Shown here piece by piece: positions 38,838 through 47,249 of a stretch of DNA of 64,000 nucleotides. Every line of letters starts with the position of its first letter. The stretch's first letter is position 1. The notes under the pieces were generated by a model. That model did no database searches, had not been told where the DNA came from, and worked only from the letters and a program-made list of their open reading frames with translations. Position numbers and translations under genes: made by a program. Source of the stretch: Comamonas sp. lk (GTDB lineage: Bacteria; Pseudomonadota; Gammaproteobacteria; Burkholderiales; Burkholderiaceae_C); NCBI RefSeq assembly GCF_900564145.1, contig NZ_UOOB01000002.1:372001-436000 (forward strand), read 5' to 3'.

Positions 38838-41261
38838 TTAGTTGCGCACCGGCTTGCCGGTGTTGAGCATGCCCAGAATTCGCTCATGCGTTTTCGGATG
38901 TGCAATCAGATGGCAGAAGGCCTGGCGCTCCAGCTTCATCAGATAGGCCTCATCCACCAGCGTGCCCGCATCGACGTCACCGCCGCAGACCACGTTGGCA
39001 ATCAGTCCCGCCACATGCTGGTCGAACTCGCTGATAAAGCCGCCGTCGCGCATATTGACCAGCGAGCCCTTGATGGTGGCAATGCCGCTGCGACCTGCCA
39101 CCGGGAAGGGACGCTTGAGCGGAGCACGCCAGCCGCCGGCGGCCATGGCCTTGGCCTCGTTGATGGCGACAAACAGCACCTCATCCTTGTGCGGCACCAC
39201 GATGTCGCTATCAAGCAGATAACCGAGCTTGCGCGATTCGATGGCGCTCATGCCCACCTTGGCCATGGCGGCAGCGGTAAAGCCTTCGGTCAGGAAGGGC
39301 AGCAAATCCTTGCCGGTGCTGGTGGCGGCGTTCTCGGCCGCGCGGCGGGCCAGATAGGTGAGGCCGCCGGCACCGGGCACCAGGCCCACACCGACTTCGA
39401 CCAGGCCCAGATAGCTTTCCATATGGGCCACGCGGCGGGCCGAGTACACGGCCAGCTCGCAGCCGCCGCCCAGCGCCAGCCCGTGAATGGCCGACACCAC
39501 GGGCACTTGCGCATAGCGCAGGCGCAGCATCAGGTTCTGCAGCTCTTGCTCGATGCTCTCGATGGCATCGGCGCCGCCGATCACAAAGGCCGGCATGGTG
39601 GCTTCCAGATCGGCGCCCACGCTGAAAGGCGTGTCGCCCGACCAGATCACCATGGCGTCGAATTCACTCTCGGCCACATCCACGGCTTCCATCAGCGCTT
39701 CCATGACTTCGGGGCTGATGGCGTGCATCTTGTTCTTGATGCTGGCGATCAAGACCTTACCGTCCAGCGTCCAGGTGCGCAGCGCCTTGGATTCGGCAAT
39801 CGTCGTGCCCGCGCTCTGCCAGTCGGGCAGATTGGCCTCGCCCAGCAGTTTTTCAGGAAACAGCTGTCTTTCGTAGACCGGCAGTACGCGGCGCGCTACA
39901 AATTTCTTCAGCGCCGGGCTCCAGGAGCCTTCGCCCGTATGCACGCCACCGGCCTGGGCCACCGCTCCTTCGAACACCCACTTCGGCAAAGGCGCCTGGG
40001 CCAGCGCCTTGCCGGCATCAATGTCCTCCTGGATCATCTGGGCCACTTCCAGCCAACCAGCCTCCTGCCACAGCTCGAACGGGCCTTGCTTCATGCCAAA
40101 GCCCCAGCGCATGGCCTGATCCACGTCGCGGGCGGATTCGGCAATGCTCTCCAGGTGGATGGCCGCGTAGTGAAAGCTGTCGCGCAAGATGGCCCAGAGG
40201 AACTGGCCTTCCTTACCTTCGGCATTGCGCAGCAGCTTCAGACGCTCGGCGGCCGGCTTTTTGAGCATGCGGCCATAGACCTCGTCGGCCTTGCCGCCGG
40301 CAGGCACATAGTCCTCGCTGTCCAGCTCGAACTGCAGAATGTCGCGGCCCACTTTTTTGAAGAAGCCCGCCTTGGTCTTCTGGCCCAGATTGCCCAGCGC
40401 GATCAGCTTGGCCAGCACGGGCGGCGTGCCGAAGTTGCCGTAGAAGGGGTCGAACTGCGCAGCCCCTTTGGTAGCGTCCAGATTCAGGTTGTCCTGCAGC
40501 GTCTTGACCACATGGGCCATGGTGTCCAGGCCCACCACATCGGCGGTGCGGAAGGTGCCGCTGGACGCCCGGCCCAGCTTCTTGCCCGTGAGGTCGTCCA
40601 CCACGTCATAGGAGAGACCAAAGTTCTCGGCCTGCTTGATGGTGGAGAGCATGCCGGCAATGCCGATGCGGTTGGCAATGAAGTTGGGCGTATCGTGCGC
40701 GCGCACCACACCCTTGCCCAGGCCCGTCGTCACAAAGGCTTCGAGCTGGTCCAGCACTTCGGCATTGGTGGTGGGCGTGTTGATCAGTTCCACCAGCGGC
40801 ATGTAGCGCGGCGGGTTGAAGAAGTGGATGCCGCAAAAGCGCGGCTTGATGGCGTCGGGCAGTGCCTCGGACAGCTTGGTGATGGACAGGCCCGAGGTAT
40901 TGGATGCGAGCAGCGCATGCTTGGCCACAAAGGGCGCGATCTTGTGATACAGATCGAGCTTCCAGTCCATGCGTTCGGCAATCGCTTCGATGATGAGATC
41001 GCAGCCCTTCAAGAGCTTCATATGCTCTTCGTAGTTGGCGGGCTGGATCAGATCGGCATCTTCGGCCACACCTATGGGCGAGGGCTTGAGCTTCTTGAGA
41101 TTGGCGATGGCTTTCTCGGCAATCGCGCTCTTGGGACCTTCCTCGGCTGGCAGGTCAAACAAGATGACGGGCACCTTGACGTTGACCAGATGGGCCGCAA
41201 TCTGCGCACCCATCACGCCAGCGCCCAGCACGGCGACTTTCTTCACATTGAATCGGGACAT
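38838..41261 (-). CDS. Fused 3-hydroxyacyl-CoA dehydrogenase/enoyl-CoA hydratase
   Basis: An 807-residue trifunctional-type enzyme. Domain order is dehydrogenase first (NAD fold VAVLGAGVMGAQIAAHLVN at residues 7-25; catalytic HFFNPPRYMPLVEL near 145), then the dehydrogenase C-terminal domain, then the hydratase (SAIHGLALGGGCELAVYSAR, LGLVEVGVGLVPGAGGLTYLARR in roughly residues 610-670). This is the reverse of E. coli FadB. The ATG at 41261 is the conserved start (MSRFNVKKVAVLGAG). It catalyses two successive steps for acyl-CoAs delivered by the acyl-CoA dehydrogenase encoded just upstream. Confidence 0.93.
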   Translation of the reverse strand: MSRFNVKKVAVLGAGVMGAQIAAHLVNVKVPVILFDLPAEEGPKSAIAEKAIANLKKLKPSPIGVAEDADLIQPANYEEHMKLLKGCDLIIEAIAERMDWKLDLYHKIAPFVAKHALLASNTSGLSITKLSEALPDAIKPRFCGIHFFNPPRYMPLVELINTPTTNAEVLDQLEAFVTTGLGKGVVRAHDTPNFIANRIGIAGMLSTIKQAENFGLSYDVVDDLTGKKLGRASSGTFRTADVVGLDTMAHVVKTLQDNLNLDATKGAAQFDPFYGNFGTPPVLAKLIALGNLGQKTKAGFFKKVGRDILQFELDSEDYVPAGGKADEVYGRMLKKPAAERLKLLRNAEGKEGQFLWAILRDSFHYAAIHLESIAESARDVDQAMRWGFGMKQGPFELWQEAGWLEVAQMIQEDIDAGKALAQAPLPKWVFEGAVAQAGGVHTGEGSWSPALKKFVARRVLPVYERQLFPEKLLGEANLPDWQSAGTTIAESKALRTWTLDGKVLIASIKNKMHAISPEVMEALMEAVDVAESEFDAMVIWSGDTPFSVGADLEATMPAFVIGGADAIESIEQELQNLMLRLRYAQVPVVSAIHGLALGGGCELAVYSARRVAHMESYLGLVEVGVGLVPGAGGLTYLARRAAENAATSTGKDLLPFLTEGFTAAAMAKVGMSAIESRKLGYLLDSDIVVPHKDEVLFVAINEAKAMAAGGWRAPLKRPFPVAGRSGIATIKGSLVNMRDGGFISEFDQHVAGLIANVVCGGDVDAGTLVDEAYLMKLERQAFCHLIAHPKTHERILGMLNTGKPVRN

Positions 41262-41330
41262 GTGTGATGTTCCATTGAGGGCCAGCGCATGAGCGCACAC
41301 GCGCCTGCGCTGGCTGTTTTGTCTTGAGAA

Positions 41331-41771
41331 TTATTGAACTCTGACCCAAGTCTGGGTGCGCCAGAACGGGCCTATGGAGCCGCGCACTTCCAGCTTTTTG
41401 CCATCGTCCACTGGCGTCAGGCGCACGGTGTAGGTCTTGCCGTTTTCGGGGTCGAGAATCTTGCCGCCCTCCCAGACGTCTTTGCCCTCGGCCTTCTTCA
41501 CGCCGCTGATCAGCGTCATGCCCACCATGGGCTTGTCTTTCAGCTCATCCTTGCACTCGGTGCACAGCTGGTTGGGATCAGCGCCCTTGCGCAGCAGGGC
41601 TTCGACCTTGCCGGTGACCACGCCACCAGATTCGCTGATCTTCACCTGCGCCTTGGGCGTGTTCTCTTTCTCGTCCATGCTGCGCCATGTGCCTACGGGC
41701 GTCATCTGCGCCCAGGCCGAAGCCGAGGCCAGAGTTGCTACGCAAAACAGAGCTGCTACCGCTTTATTCAT
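41331..41771 (-). CDS. DUF2147 domain-containing exported protein
   Basis: A 146-residue protein with a signal peptide (MNKAVAALFCVATLASASAWA, cleavage before QMTPVG). The mature part begins TPVGTWRSMDE and contains CTECKDELKDKPMVGMTLISG, WEGGKILDPENGKTY and the terminal FWRTQTWVRV, the pattern of DUF2147, a family of small beta-rich periplasmic proteins of unknown function. The ATG at 41771 is preferred because GGAG lies just upstream, inside the codon of an earlier ATG. It sits between two beta-oxidation genes. The signal-peptide DNA at 41737-41762 matches an intergenic repeat at 21588. Confidence 0.85.
   Translation of the reverse strand: MNKAVAALFCVATLASASAWAQMTPVGTWRSMDEKENTPKAQVKISESGGVVTGKVEALLRKGADPNQLCTECKDELKDKPMVGMTLISGVKKAEGKDVWEGGKILDPENGKTYTVRLTPVDDGKKLEVRGSIGPFWRTQTWVRVQ
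41737..41762. repeat. GCTAC...AACAGAGCTGCTAC motif, copy inside signal peptide
   Basis: Agrees with 21588-21613 at 22 of 26 positions, including 16 consecutive bases. Here it codes for residues of the hydrophobic core of the DUF2147 signal peptide. Confidence 0.45.
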
Positions 41772-41828
41772 ATGGATCTCCATGCAAAAAGCATTTGAGT
41801 TTCAAGACCAAGGTGCGCCAGCTGCTAT

Positions 41829-43625
41829 TTAAGCCAGAGCTGCATCGGTATCCATGAGGGACTTGCTGCCCGCGCGCGCCGTGCGCATCAGCGTGGCGGT
41901 TTCGGGGAACAGCTTGGCGAAGTAAAAACGCGCGGTCTGCAGCTTGGCCAGATAGAAGGCATCGGTATTGCCGCTGGCAATCTCGCGCAGCGCCACCTGG
42001 GCCATGCGGGCAAACAGATAGCCAAACACCAGATGGCCTGCCACACGCAGATAGTCCACGGAAGCGGCGCCCACTTCATCGGGGTTTTGCATGCCCTTGA
42101 AGCCGATCTCGGTGGTGAACTTGGTCATCTGATCGCCCAGCACGGCGATGGGCGTGATGAACTCGCTCATCTTTTCGTTGACGCCCTCTTCCTCCACCAG
42201 CTTGGCAATCAGCTTGCCGAACTTCTTGAGCGTGGCCCCCTGGTTGCCCAGGATCTTGCGGCCCAGCAAATCCAGCGCCTGCACGCCGTTCGTACCTTCG
42301 TAGATCATGTTGATGCGGTTGTCGCGCACAAACTGCTCCATGCCCCACTCAGTGATGAAGCCATGGCCGCCAAAGACCTGCTGGCTCAGCGTAGTCGCGG
42401 TCCAGCCGTTGTCGGTGATGAAGGCCTTGACGATGGGGGTCAGCAAGGCCACCAGCTCGGCGCTGTCCTTGCGCACTTTTTCATCGGGGTGGTGGAGCTC
42501 GGTATCGATCAGCAAGGCGCTGAAGGTGGACAAGGCGCGGCCGCCTTCGGCATAGGCCTTGGCCGTCATCAGCATGCGGCGCACATCGGGGTGGACGATG
42601 ATGGGATCGGCCGGCTTGTCCTTGGCCTTGACGCCGGACAGGCTGCGCATCTGCAGTCGGTCCTTGGCGTAGGCCAAAGCGTTCTGGAACGCCACCTCGG
42701 TCAGGCCCAGCGACTGGTTGCCCACACCCAGGCGCGCGGCATTCATCATCACGAACATGGCTTGCAGGCCCTTGTTGGGCTCGCCCACCAGGGTGCCGAT
42801 GGCGCCGTCGATATTGATCTGGGCCGTGGCATTGCCGTGAATGCCCATCTTGTGCTCCAGCGCACCGCAGAAGATGGGGTTGCGCTCGCCCAGGCTGCCG
42901 TCTGCCTTCACATGGAACTTGGGCACCACGAACAGGCTGATGCCCTTGGAGCCCACGGGCGCATCGGGCAAACGGGCCAACACCAGGTGCACGATGTTGT
43001 CGGTGAAATTGTGCTCGCCGGCCGAGATGAAAATCTTGTTGCCGGTGATCTTGTAAGTGCCATCGGCCAGCGGTTCGGCCTTGCTGCGCAACATGCCCAG
43101 ATCGGTGCCGCAATGTGGTTCGGTCAGGCACATGGTGCCGGTCCACTCACCGCTGGTCAGCTTGCCCAGATAGGTTTTTTTCTGCTCGGGCGTGCCGTAG
43201 GCGTGCAGGGCTTCATAGGCTCCATGCGAGAGGCCGGGGTACATGGTCCAGGCCTGGTTGGCGCTGTTGAGCATTTCGTACAGCGCCGAGTTCAGCACCA
43301 CGGGCAGGCCCTGGCCGCCGTACTCAGGATCGCAGGACAGCGCAGGCCAGCCGCCTTCGACAAACTGGGCATAAGCCTCCTTGAAGCCCTTGGGTGTGGC
43401 GACTTCATGGGTGGCTTTGTCCAGCGTGCAACCCTCGGCATCACCGCTGATATTGAGCGGAAAGGTCACCTGGGCCGCAAACTTGCCCGCCTCTTCCAGC
43501 ACGGCGTTGATGGTGTCCACGTCCACCTCAGCATGCTTGGGCATTTGCTGATAGGTCTCGGTGACCTTGAAAACCTCGTGCATGAGGAATTGCATATCGC
43601 GCAGAGGCGGGTTGTAGCTGGGCAT
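41829..43625 (-). CDS. Acyl-CoA dehydrogenase (600-residue class with C-terminal domain)
   Basis: A 598-residue FAD enzyme that oxidises acyl-CoA to enoyl-CoA. FAD and substrate segments include GTMCLTEPHCGTDLG and GNKIFISAGEHNF; the catalytic glutamate is likely in INMIYEGTNGVQALDLLGRK (about residue 440). The additional C-terminal helical domain (about 480-598) marks the longer class used for medium or long chains. It is first in the beta-oxidation operon after the TetR gene and probably passes electrons to an electron-transfer flavoprotein encoded elsewhere. Confidence 0.92.
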   Translation of the reverse strand: MPSYNPPLRDMQFLMHEVFKVTETYQQMPKHAEVDVDTINAVLEEAGKFAAQVTFPLNISGDAEGCTLDKATHEVATPKGFKEAYAQFVEGGWPALSCDPEYGGQGLPVVLNSALYEMLNSANQAWTMYPGLSHGAYEALHAYGTPEQKKTYLGKLTSGEWTGTMCLTEPHCGTDLGMLRSKAEPLADGTYKITGNKIFISAGEHNFTDNIVHLVLARLPDAPVGSKGISLFVVPKFHVKADGSLGERNPIFCGALEHKMGIHGNATAQINIDGAIGTLVGEPNKGLQAMFVMMNAARLGVGNQSLGLTEVAFQNALAYAKDRLQMRSLSGVKAKDKPADPIIVHPDVRRMLMTAKAYAEGGRALSTFSALLIDTELHHPDEKVRKDSAELVALLTPIVKAFITDNGWTATTLSQQVFGGHGFITEWGMEQFVRDNRINMIYEGTNGVQALDLLGRKILGNQGATLKKFGKLIAKLVEEEGVNEKMSEFITPIAVLGDQMTKFTTEIGFKGMQNPDEVGAASVDYLRVAGHLVFGYLFARMAQVALREIASGNTDAFYLAKLQTARFYFAKLFPETATLMRTARAGSKSLMDTDAALA

Positions 43626-43693
43626 TTGTCTTCTCCTGTGATGATGGGTTGTGCGTTGAATGGTGGCTTGAATGCCGCGGCGACCGGCCTTGC

Positions 43694-44509
43694 TCAGGCC
43701 GCTGGCGGCTCGCTGGCGTAGCGGGCCAGAATATTGTTGAAGCCCGCTTGGGCGCGTTGCAGCGAGCCTTCGCTGTGCAGAAATCTGGCCTCGTAATGCA
43801 GGGCCAGAATCAGGCCGTGGATTTCGAACAGCAGCTGGTTTTCATCCACATCGGCGCGCAGATCGCCGCAGTCGCGGCTCTGCACAATCGTGCGGCGCAT
43901 GGCGGCATGCCAGGTGCTGACGGATTCGACCAGCGCATCGCGCACGGGGCCGGTGCGGTCATCGAATTCCACGGCGCCGCTGATGTAGATGCAGCCCGAG
44001 TCAATCTCGATGGAGGTGCGCTTCATCCAGTTGTCGAACAGCGCCCGCAGACGCGGAATACCGCGCGGGGCATCGAGGGCCGGGTAGAACACTTCCTGTT
44101 CAAAGCGGTCGTGGTACTCATGCACCACAGAGATCTGCAGCTCCTCGCGTGAGCCAAAATGGGCAAACACGCCGGACTTGCTCATGCCGGTCAGCTCGGC
44201 AATGGCGCCGATGGACATGCCTTCCAGACCGATGTGCGTGGCCAGATTCAGTGCCGCCTCCACAATCGCAGCCTTGGTTTGCTGGCCCTTGGGCAGGGCG
44301 CGGCTCGATTTGGCGGCACGGCTTTCGAGCGCCAAGCTCTCCTGGGCCTCAGTGTTGTCCACGGCTTGTGCAGTTGTGGCCACTTTGCGAGACTTGCTCA
44401 CCGCATTGCCAGCAGCATCGGCAGCATCCGCCTGGCGCTTGGAAGCACGACTAGGCGCATGGGCCGCAGCACGGGCGGAGTTGGGACGGGAGACGGACGA
44501 CGAAGCCAT
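43694..44509 (-). CDS. TetR-family regulator of the beta-oxidation cluster
   Basis: A 271-residue TetR regulator. An unusually long, disordered Ala/Ser/Arg-rich tail (about residues 1-75) precedes the helix-turn-helix TKAAIVEAALNLATHIGLEGMSIGAIAELTGMSKSGVFAHFGSREEL (about 77-125); the C-terminal domain should bind a ligand, by context perhaps an acyl-CoA. The ATG at 44509 is taken as start because the longer frame begins within the operator. It lies immediately upstream of the acyl-CoA dehydrogenase on the same strand, with a 14-bp palindrome 15 bases before its start, which suggests autoregulation. Confidence 0.87.
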   Translation of the reverse strand: MASSSVSRPNSARAAAHAPSRASKRQADAADAAGNAVSKSRKVATTAQAVDNTEAQESLALESRAAKSSRALPKGQQTKAAIVEAALNLATHIGLEGMSIGAIAELTGMSKSGVFAHFGSREELQISVVHEYHDRFEQEVFYPALDAPRGIPRLRALFDNWMKRTSIEIDSGCIYISGAVEFDDRTGPVRDALVESVSTWHAAMRRTIVQSRDCGDLRADVDENQLLFEIHGLILALHYEARFLHSEGSLQRAQAGFNNILARYASEPPAA

Positions 44510-44523
44510 GAAAAATCCAATAA

Positions 44524-44537
44524 AACGAACGTTCGTT
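44524..44537. promoter_or_regulatory. Candidate TetR operator
   Basis: AACGAACGTTCGTT is a perfect 14-bp palindrome 15-28 bases upstream of the TetR start codon, where a repressor would overlap the promoter. The form ACGAACGTTCGT is typical for TetR-family operators. Confidence 0.7.
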
Positions 44538-44673
44538 CTATTTTGCACAAGTTCTGCCGCAACTCCGAGTGCCTCAAGGGTAAATACCTAAATAAATCAT
44601 CCCCTGGTTTTCCCGCTCCCTACCTGCTTTCAGCCACTCCAGCCGACGTCACACCGCTGTTTGATCCGCCATG

Positions 44674-44709
44674 AAAAAACGCCGCCAACCTTGCGGCTGC
44701 GGCGTTTTT
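44674..44709 (-). terminator. Rho-independent terminator of slmA
   Basis: Stem AAAAACGCCGC / GCGGCGTTTTT; on the minus strand it ends in a T tract about 25 bases after the slmA stop. Confidence 0.85.
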
Positions 44710-44732
44710 GAAAGACATGAAGCGCTTGCGGC

Positions 44733-45428
44733 TTACACGACCACCATCATGGCCAGACTGGAATCCAGATGTTCGGTAGGCAGGCGGCGGAAGCCCGAGC
44801 GTGCATAACGCTGCAAACGCCCCAGAGCAAACGAAGCCAGCACGCTGGCAGCCACCGAGGCCTCGGCCGTAGGCGCGGCCGAGCCCATGGCTCCGGCTGC
44901 AGGGCGCAGGCACTGGCGCAGCGTGGATTCGATACGGTCAAAGAACTGGTTCATGCGGGCTTGCAGACGCTCATGCTCGAACACGATGGCATCGCCCACC
45001 ATCACGCGCACCATGCCGGGATTTTTCTCACCGAACTGCAGCAGCAGAGCAATCACGCGGTTGGCATTGCGCGCGCCTTCGATGGCGTCATGCGGCGCGT
45101 CGGGTACATCGCGGCCCACGATTTGCTGCACCAGCGTGAACACAGACTGCTCGATGAACTCGATCAAGCCTTCGAACATCTGGGCCTTGCTGGCGAAGTG
45201 ACGGTACAAAGCCGCTTCGCTCACGCCCAAATGGGCAGCCAGCGCAGCCGTGGTGATGCGATCGGCACCGGGCTTTTCCAGCATGGCGGCCAGAGCCTGC
45301 AGGATTTGCTCGCGACGTTCGCCAGGCTTGGGACGTTTGCGAGCCGGGGCCATGGCAGGAGTTGCGGACAAGTCCTCCGCTGCATTGTCAGGATTGGATA
45401 CGGGTGACAGAACTTCAGACTCAGACAT
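44733..45428 (-). CDS. slmA: Nucleoid occlusion factor SlmA
   Basis: A 231-residue TetR-fold protein that in E. coli binds chromosomal sites and FtsZ to keep the division ring off the nucleoid. After a 45-residue acidic/Pro-rich tail the helix-turn-helix reads ERREQILQALAAMLEKPGADRITTAALAAHLGVSEAALYRHFASKAQMFEGLI, which is the SlmA signature; IEFIEQSVFTLVQQI and GDAIVFEHERLQARMNQFFDRIE belong to its dimer domain. The ATG at 45428 is preferred; upstream residues are not conserved. It is monocistronic with its own terminator. Confidence 0.9.
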   Translation of the reverse strand: MSESEVLSPVSNPDNAAEDLSATPAMAPARKRPKPGERREQILQALAAMLEKPGADRITTAALAAHLGVSEAALYRHFASKAQMFEGLIEFIEQSVFTLVQQIVGRDVPDAPHDAIEGARNANRVIALLLQFGEKNPGMVRVMVGDAIVFEHERLQARMNQFFDRIESTLRQCLRPAAGAMGSAAPTAEASVAASVLASFALGRLQRYARSGFRRLPTEHLDSSLAMMVVV

Positions 45429-45622
45429 AGGCGATTCAATATTTATAACAATTTTCTCACAGCCTGTTGCGCCGATAAGCACAAAGCTGCCCCTCTGTCG
45501 GCAGGTTGTCAGGCAGCCAAGCTCATTGGAAATTTGCTTGCAACTGATTTGCAATGCTCCCGCCGCCCTTGGATAACCGCCGCTCTCACCAATCTTCAAG
45601 GTTAACCGAGAAATACCCGTTC

Positions 45623-47113
45623 CTAGAGCACCTTGCCATCATCAGTGCTCTCCGCTGGAGCTTGAATCGGCAACTCAAGTCTGACCAGCAAACCTTTCCC
45701 GCTGCTTGCTTCATCAAAACTAAGCGCACCCTGGTGCAGTTGCGCGATTTCGTCGGCAATCGCCAGACCCAGACCCGTGCCTTCGCCCACCACACCCTGG
45801 GCCCGATAAAAGCGCTGGGTGATCTGGCTACGCTCGGCCTCGGGCACGCCCGGGCCATCGTCGTCGACTTCCACAAAAGCCCAGCCCCTGACGCCAGGCA
45901 GACCCAGAAGCACGGAATCATCCGTGCCCAGCGGCGTCTGGCGCTGGCCGCAACGCAAGGTGACGCTGCCGCCTTCGGGCGTGTATTTGATGGCGTTTTC
46001 CACCAGGTTGGAGACCAACTCGCGCAGCAGCCAGCTGTGACCCCAGACACACACCGGCTCAACCTCCAAACCGAAATCCAGGCCCTTGTTGGAAGCGCTA
46101 TCAATGAATAGCTCCAGCATGCTCTCGCACAAGTCCTTGAGCTCGACTTTTTGAATCGGCTGCATCTCCGCATTACGAGCATCGGCCCGCGACAGAGCCA
46201 ACAGCTGGCGCGCCAGCTGCGAGGTGCGACGCGTGGCGTCTCGCAACTGCTCGATCTGCGCCACGCTGAGCACCACCTGAGCCTCTGCGCCGGTGCGCTT
46301 GGCAATGCGCTGCGCCTCCTGCCCGCTCAACGCCCAGGCTTCCACCTGGGCCTGCAGCGCAGCCAGCGGGGTGCGCAGCTGATGGGCCGCATCGGCCACA
46401 AAGCGGCGCTGACCTTCGGCCTGGGCATTGACCAGGGAGAACAAGCGGTTGAGCGAGTGCACCAGCGGCCGCACTTCCTCGGGCGAGGTTGTCTCGTCAA
46501 TCGGGCTCAGATCGCGCGGCGAGCGGCGCTCCACGGCCTGTGTGAGCTTGTGCAAAGGCTTGAAGGCTCGGCTCACCGACCAGTAAATCGCCACGGCGGC
46601 ACCGGCAATCAAGAGCAGGTTGGGCAGCAGCACATGCATGAGCAGCTGGCGCACCCACTGCTGGCGCACATCGGAGCTGTCGGCCAGCATCACCACCATC
46701 TCGCCCGCGCCATAGGTCTCGGCCTTGAGCACGCCCACCCGGTAGGTGACGCCGTCATGCTCCTGGCTGTGAAACTCGGCCAGCGCAGTACCGGGCACGT
46801 CGAACTTGATCCAGGTATCGCCGGCCACCACGTTGCCATTCAGATCGCCGATGGCATAGCCCACCTCGTCGCCCTGACCGCGCAGGAAATCCTCCACCGA
46901 AGGCGCCAGTGATACCAGAGGCGGCGTGCCTTCGGCAATCGAGGGGGCCAGCACGGAGTCTGCCAAGGCTGGCAGCAGACGCAGCAGGCGCTGGTCGTGC
47001 TGGGTGGACGCTGCATCTGCCGAGCTGTAACTGAACCAGCCGCCCATAAGTGCCAGCAAAACCAGGGGCACCAACAGCAGCACCAGCAGGCGTAAACGCA
47101 GATTCGCGGTCAT
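45623..47113 (-). CDS. Sensor histidine kinase, TctE-like
   Basis: A 496-residue membrane kinase. Two helices (about 8-27 and 160-180) flank a periplasmic sensor of the TctE N-terminal type (LLPALADSVLAPSIAEG ... VGYAIGDLNGNVVAGDTW); a HAMP-like linker precedes the phospho-acceptor His244 in FVADAAHQLRTPL, then the N box LVENAIKYTPEGG, G1 VEVDDDGPGVPEAER and G2 GTGLGLAIADEIAQLHQG. It pairs with the response regulator encoded 136 bases upstream. TctE kinases usually sense tricarboxylates, but no tctCBA transporter is near. Confidence 0.9.
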   Translation of the reverse strand: MTANLRLRLLVLLLVPLVLLALMGGWFSYSSADAASTQHDQRLLRLLPALADSVLAPSIAEGTPPLVSLAPSVEDFLRGQGDEVGYAIGDLNGNVVAGDTWIKFDVPGTALAEFHSQEHDGVTYRVGVLKAETYGAGEMVVMLADSSDVRQQWVRQLLMHVLLPNLLLIAGAAVAIYWSVSRAFKPLHKLTQAVERRSPRDLSPIDETTSPEEVRPLVHSLNRLFSLVNAQAEGQRRFVADAAHQLRTPLAALQAQVEAWALSGQEAQRIAKRTGAEAQVVLSVAQIEQLRDATRRTSQLARQLLALSRADARNAEMQPIQKVELKDLCESMLELFIDSASNKGLDFGLEVEPVCVWGHSWLLRELVSNLVENAIKYTPEGGSVTLRCGQRQTPLGTDDSVLLGLPGVRGWAFVEVDDDGPGVPEAERSQITQRFYRAQGVVGEGTGLGLAIADEIAQLHQGALSFDEASSGKGLLVRLELPIQAPAESTDDGKVL

Positions 47114-47249
47114 GGCGCCAAGTCGTGAGAAAAATGCACAGAAACTATAAAAACCATAGCAGCATGCGCATTCATTGAAACGATTTCAATCTTGTTTGAT
47201 TTCACAATCAAAACAATGCATACGCAAGCAGCTATTACTTTTACTTTTA
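47114..47249. repeat. Gap between response regulator and kinase genes, with interspersed motif copy f
   Basis: The 136-base spacer carries GCATACGCAAGCAGCTATTA (about 47217-47236), whose reverse matches the copy at 4348, and ACCATAGCAGCATGCGC near 47151. Response-regulator and kinase genes of this family are usually adjacent or overlapping, so the spacer looks inserted. Confidence 0.45.

Noticed and set aside
38886..41267. A 793-codon open frame on the plus strand opposite the fused dehydrogenase/hydratase gene
   Set aside because: Its translation is His/Gln/Gly-rich with no recognisable domain and mirrors the codon pattern of the GC-rich gene on the other strand.
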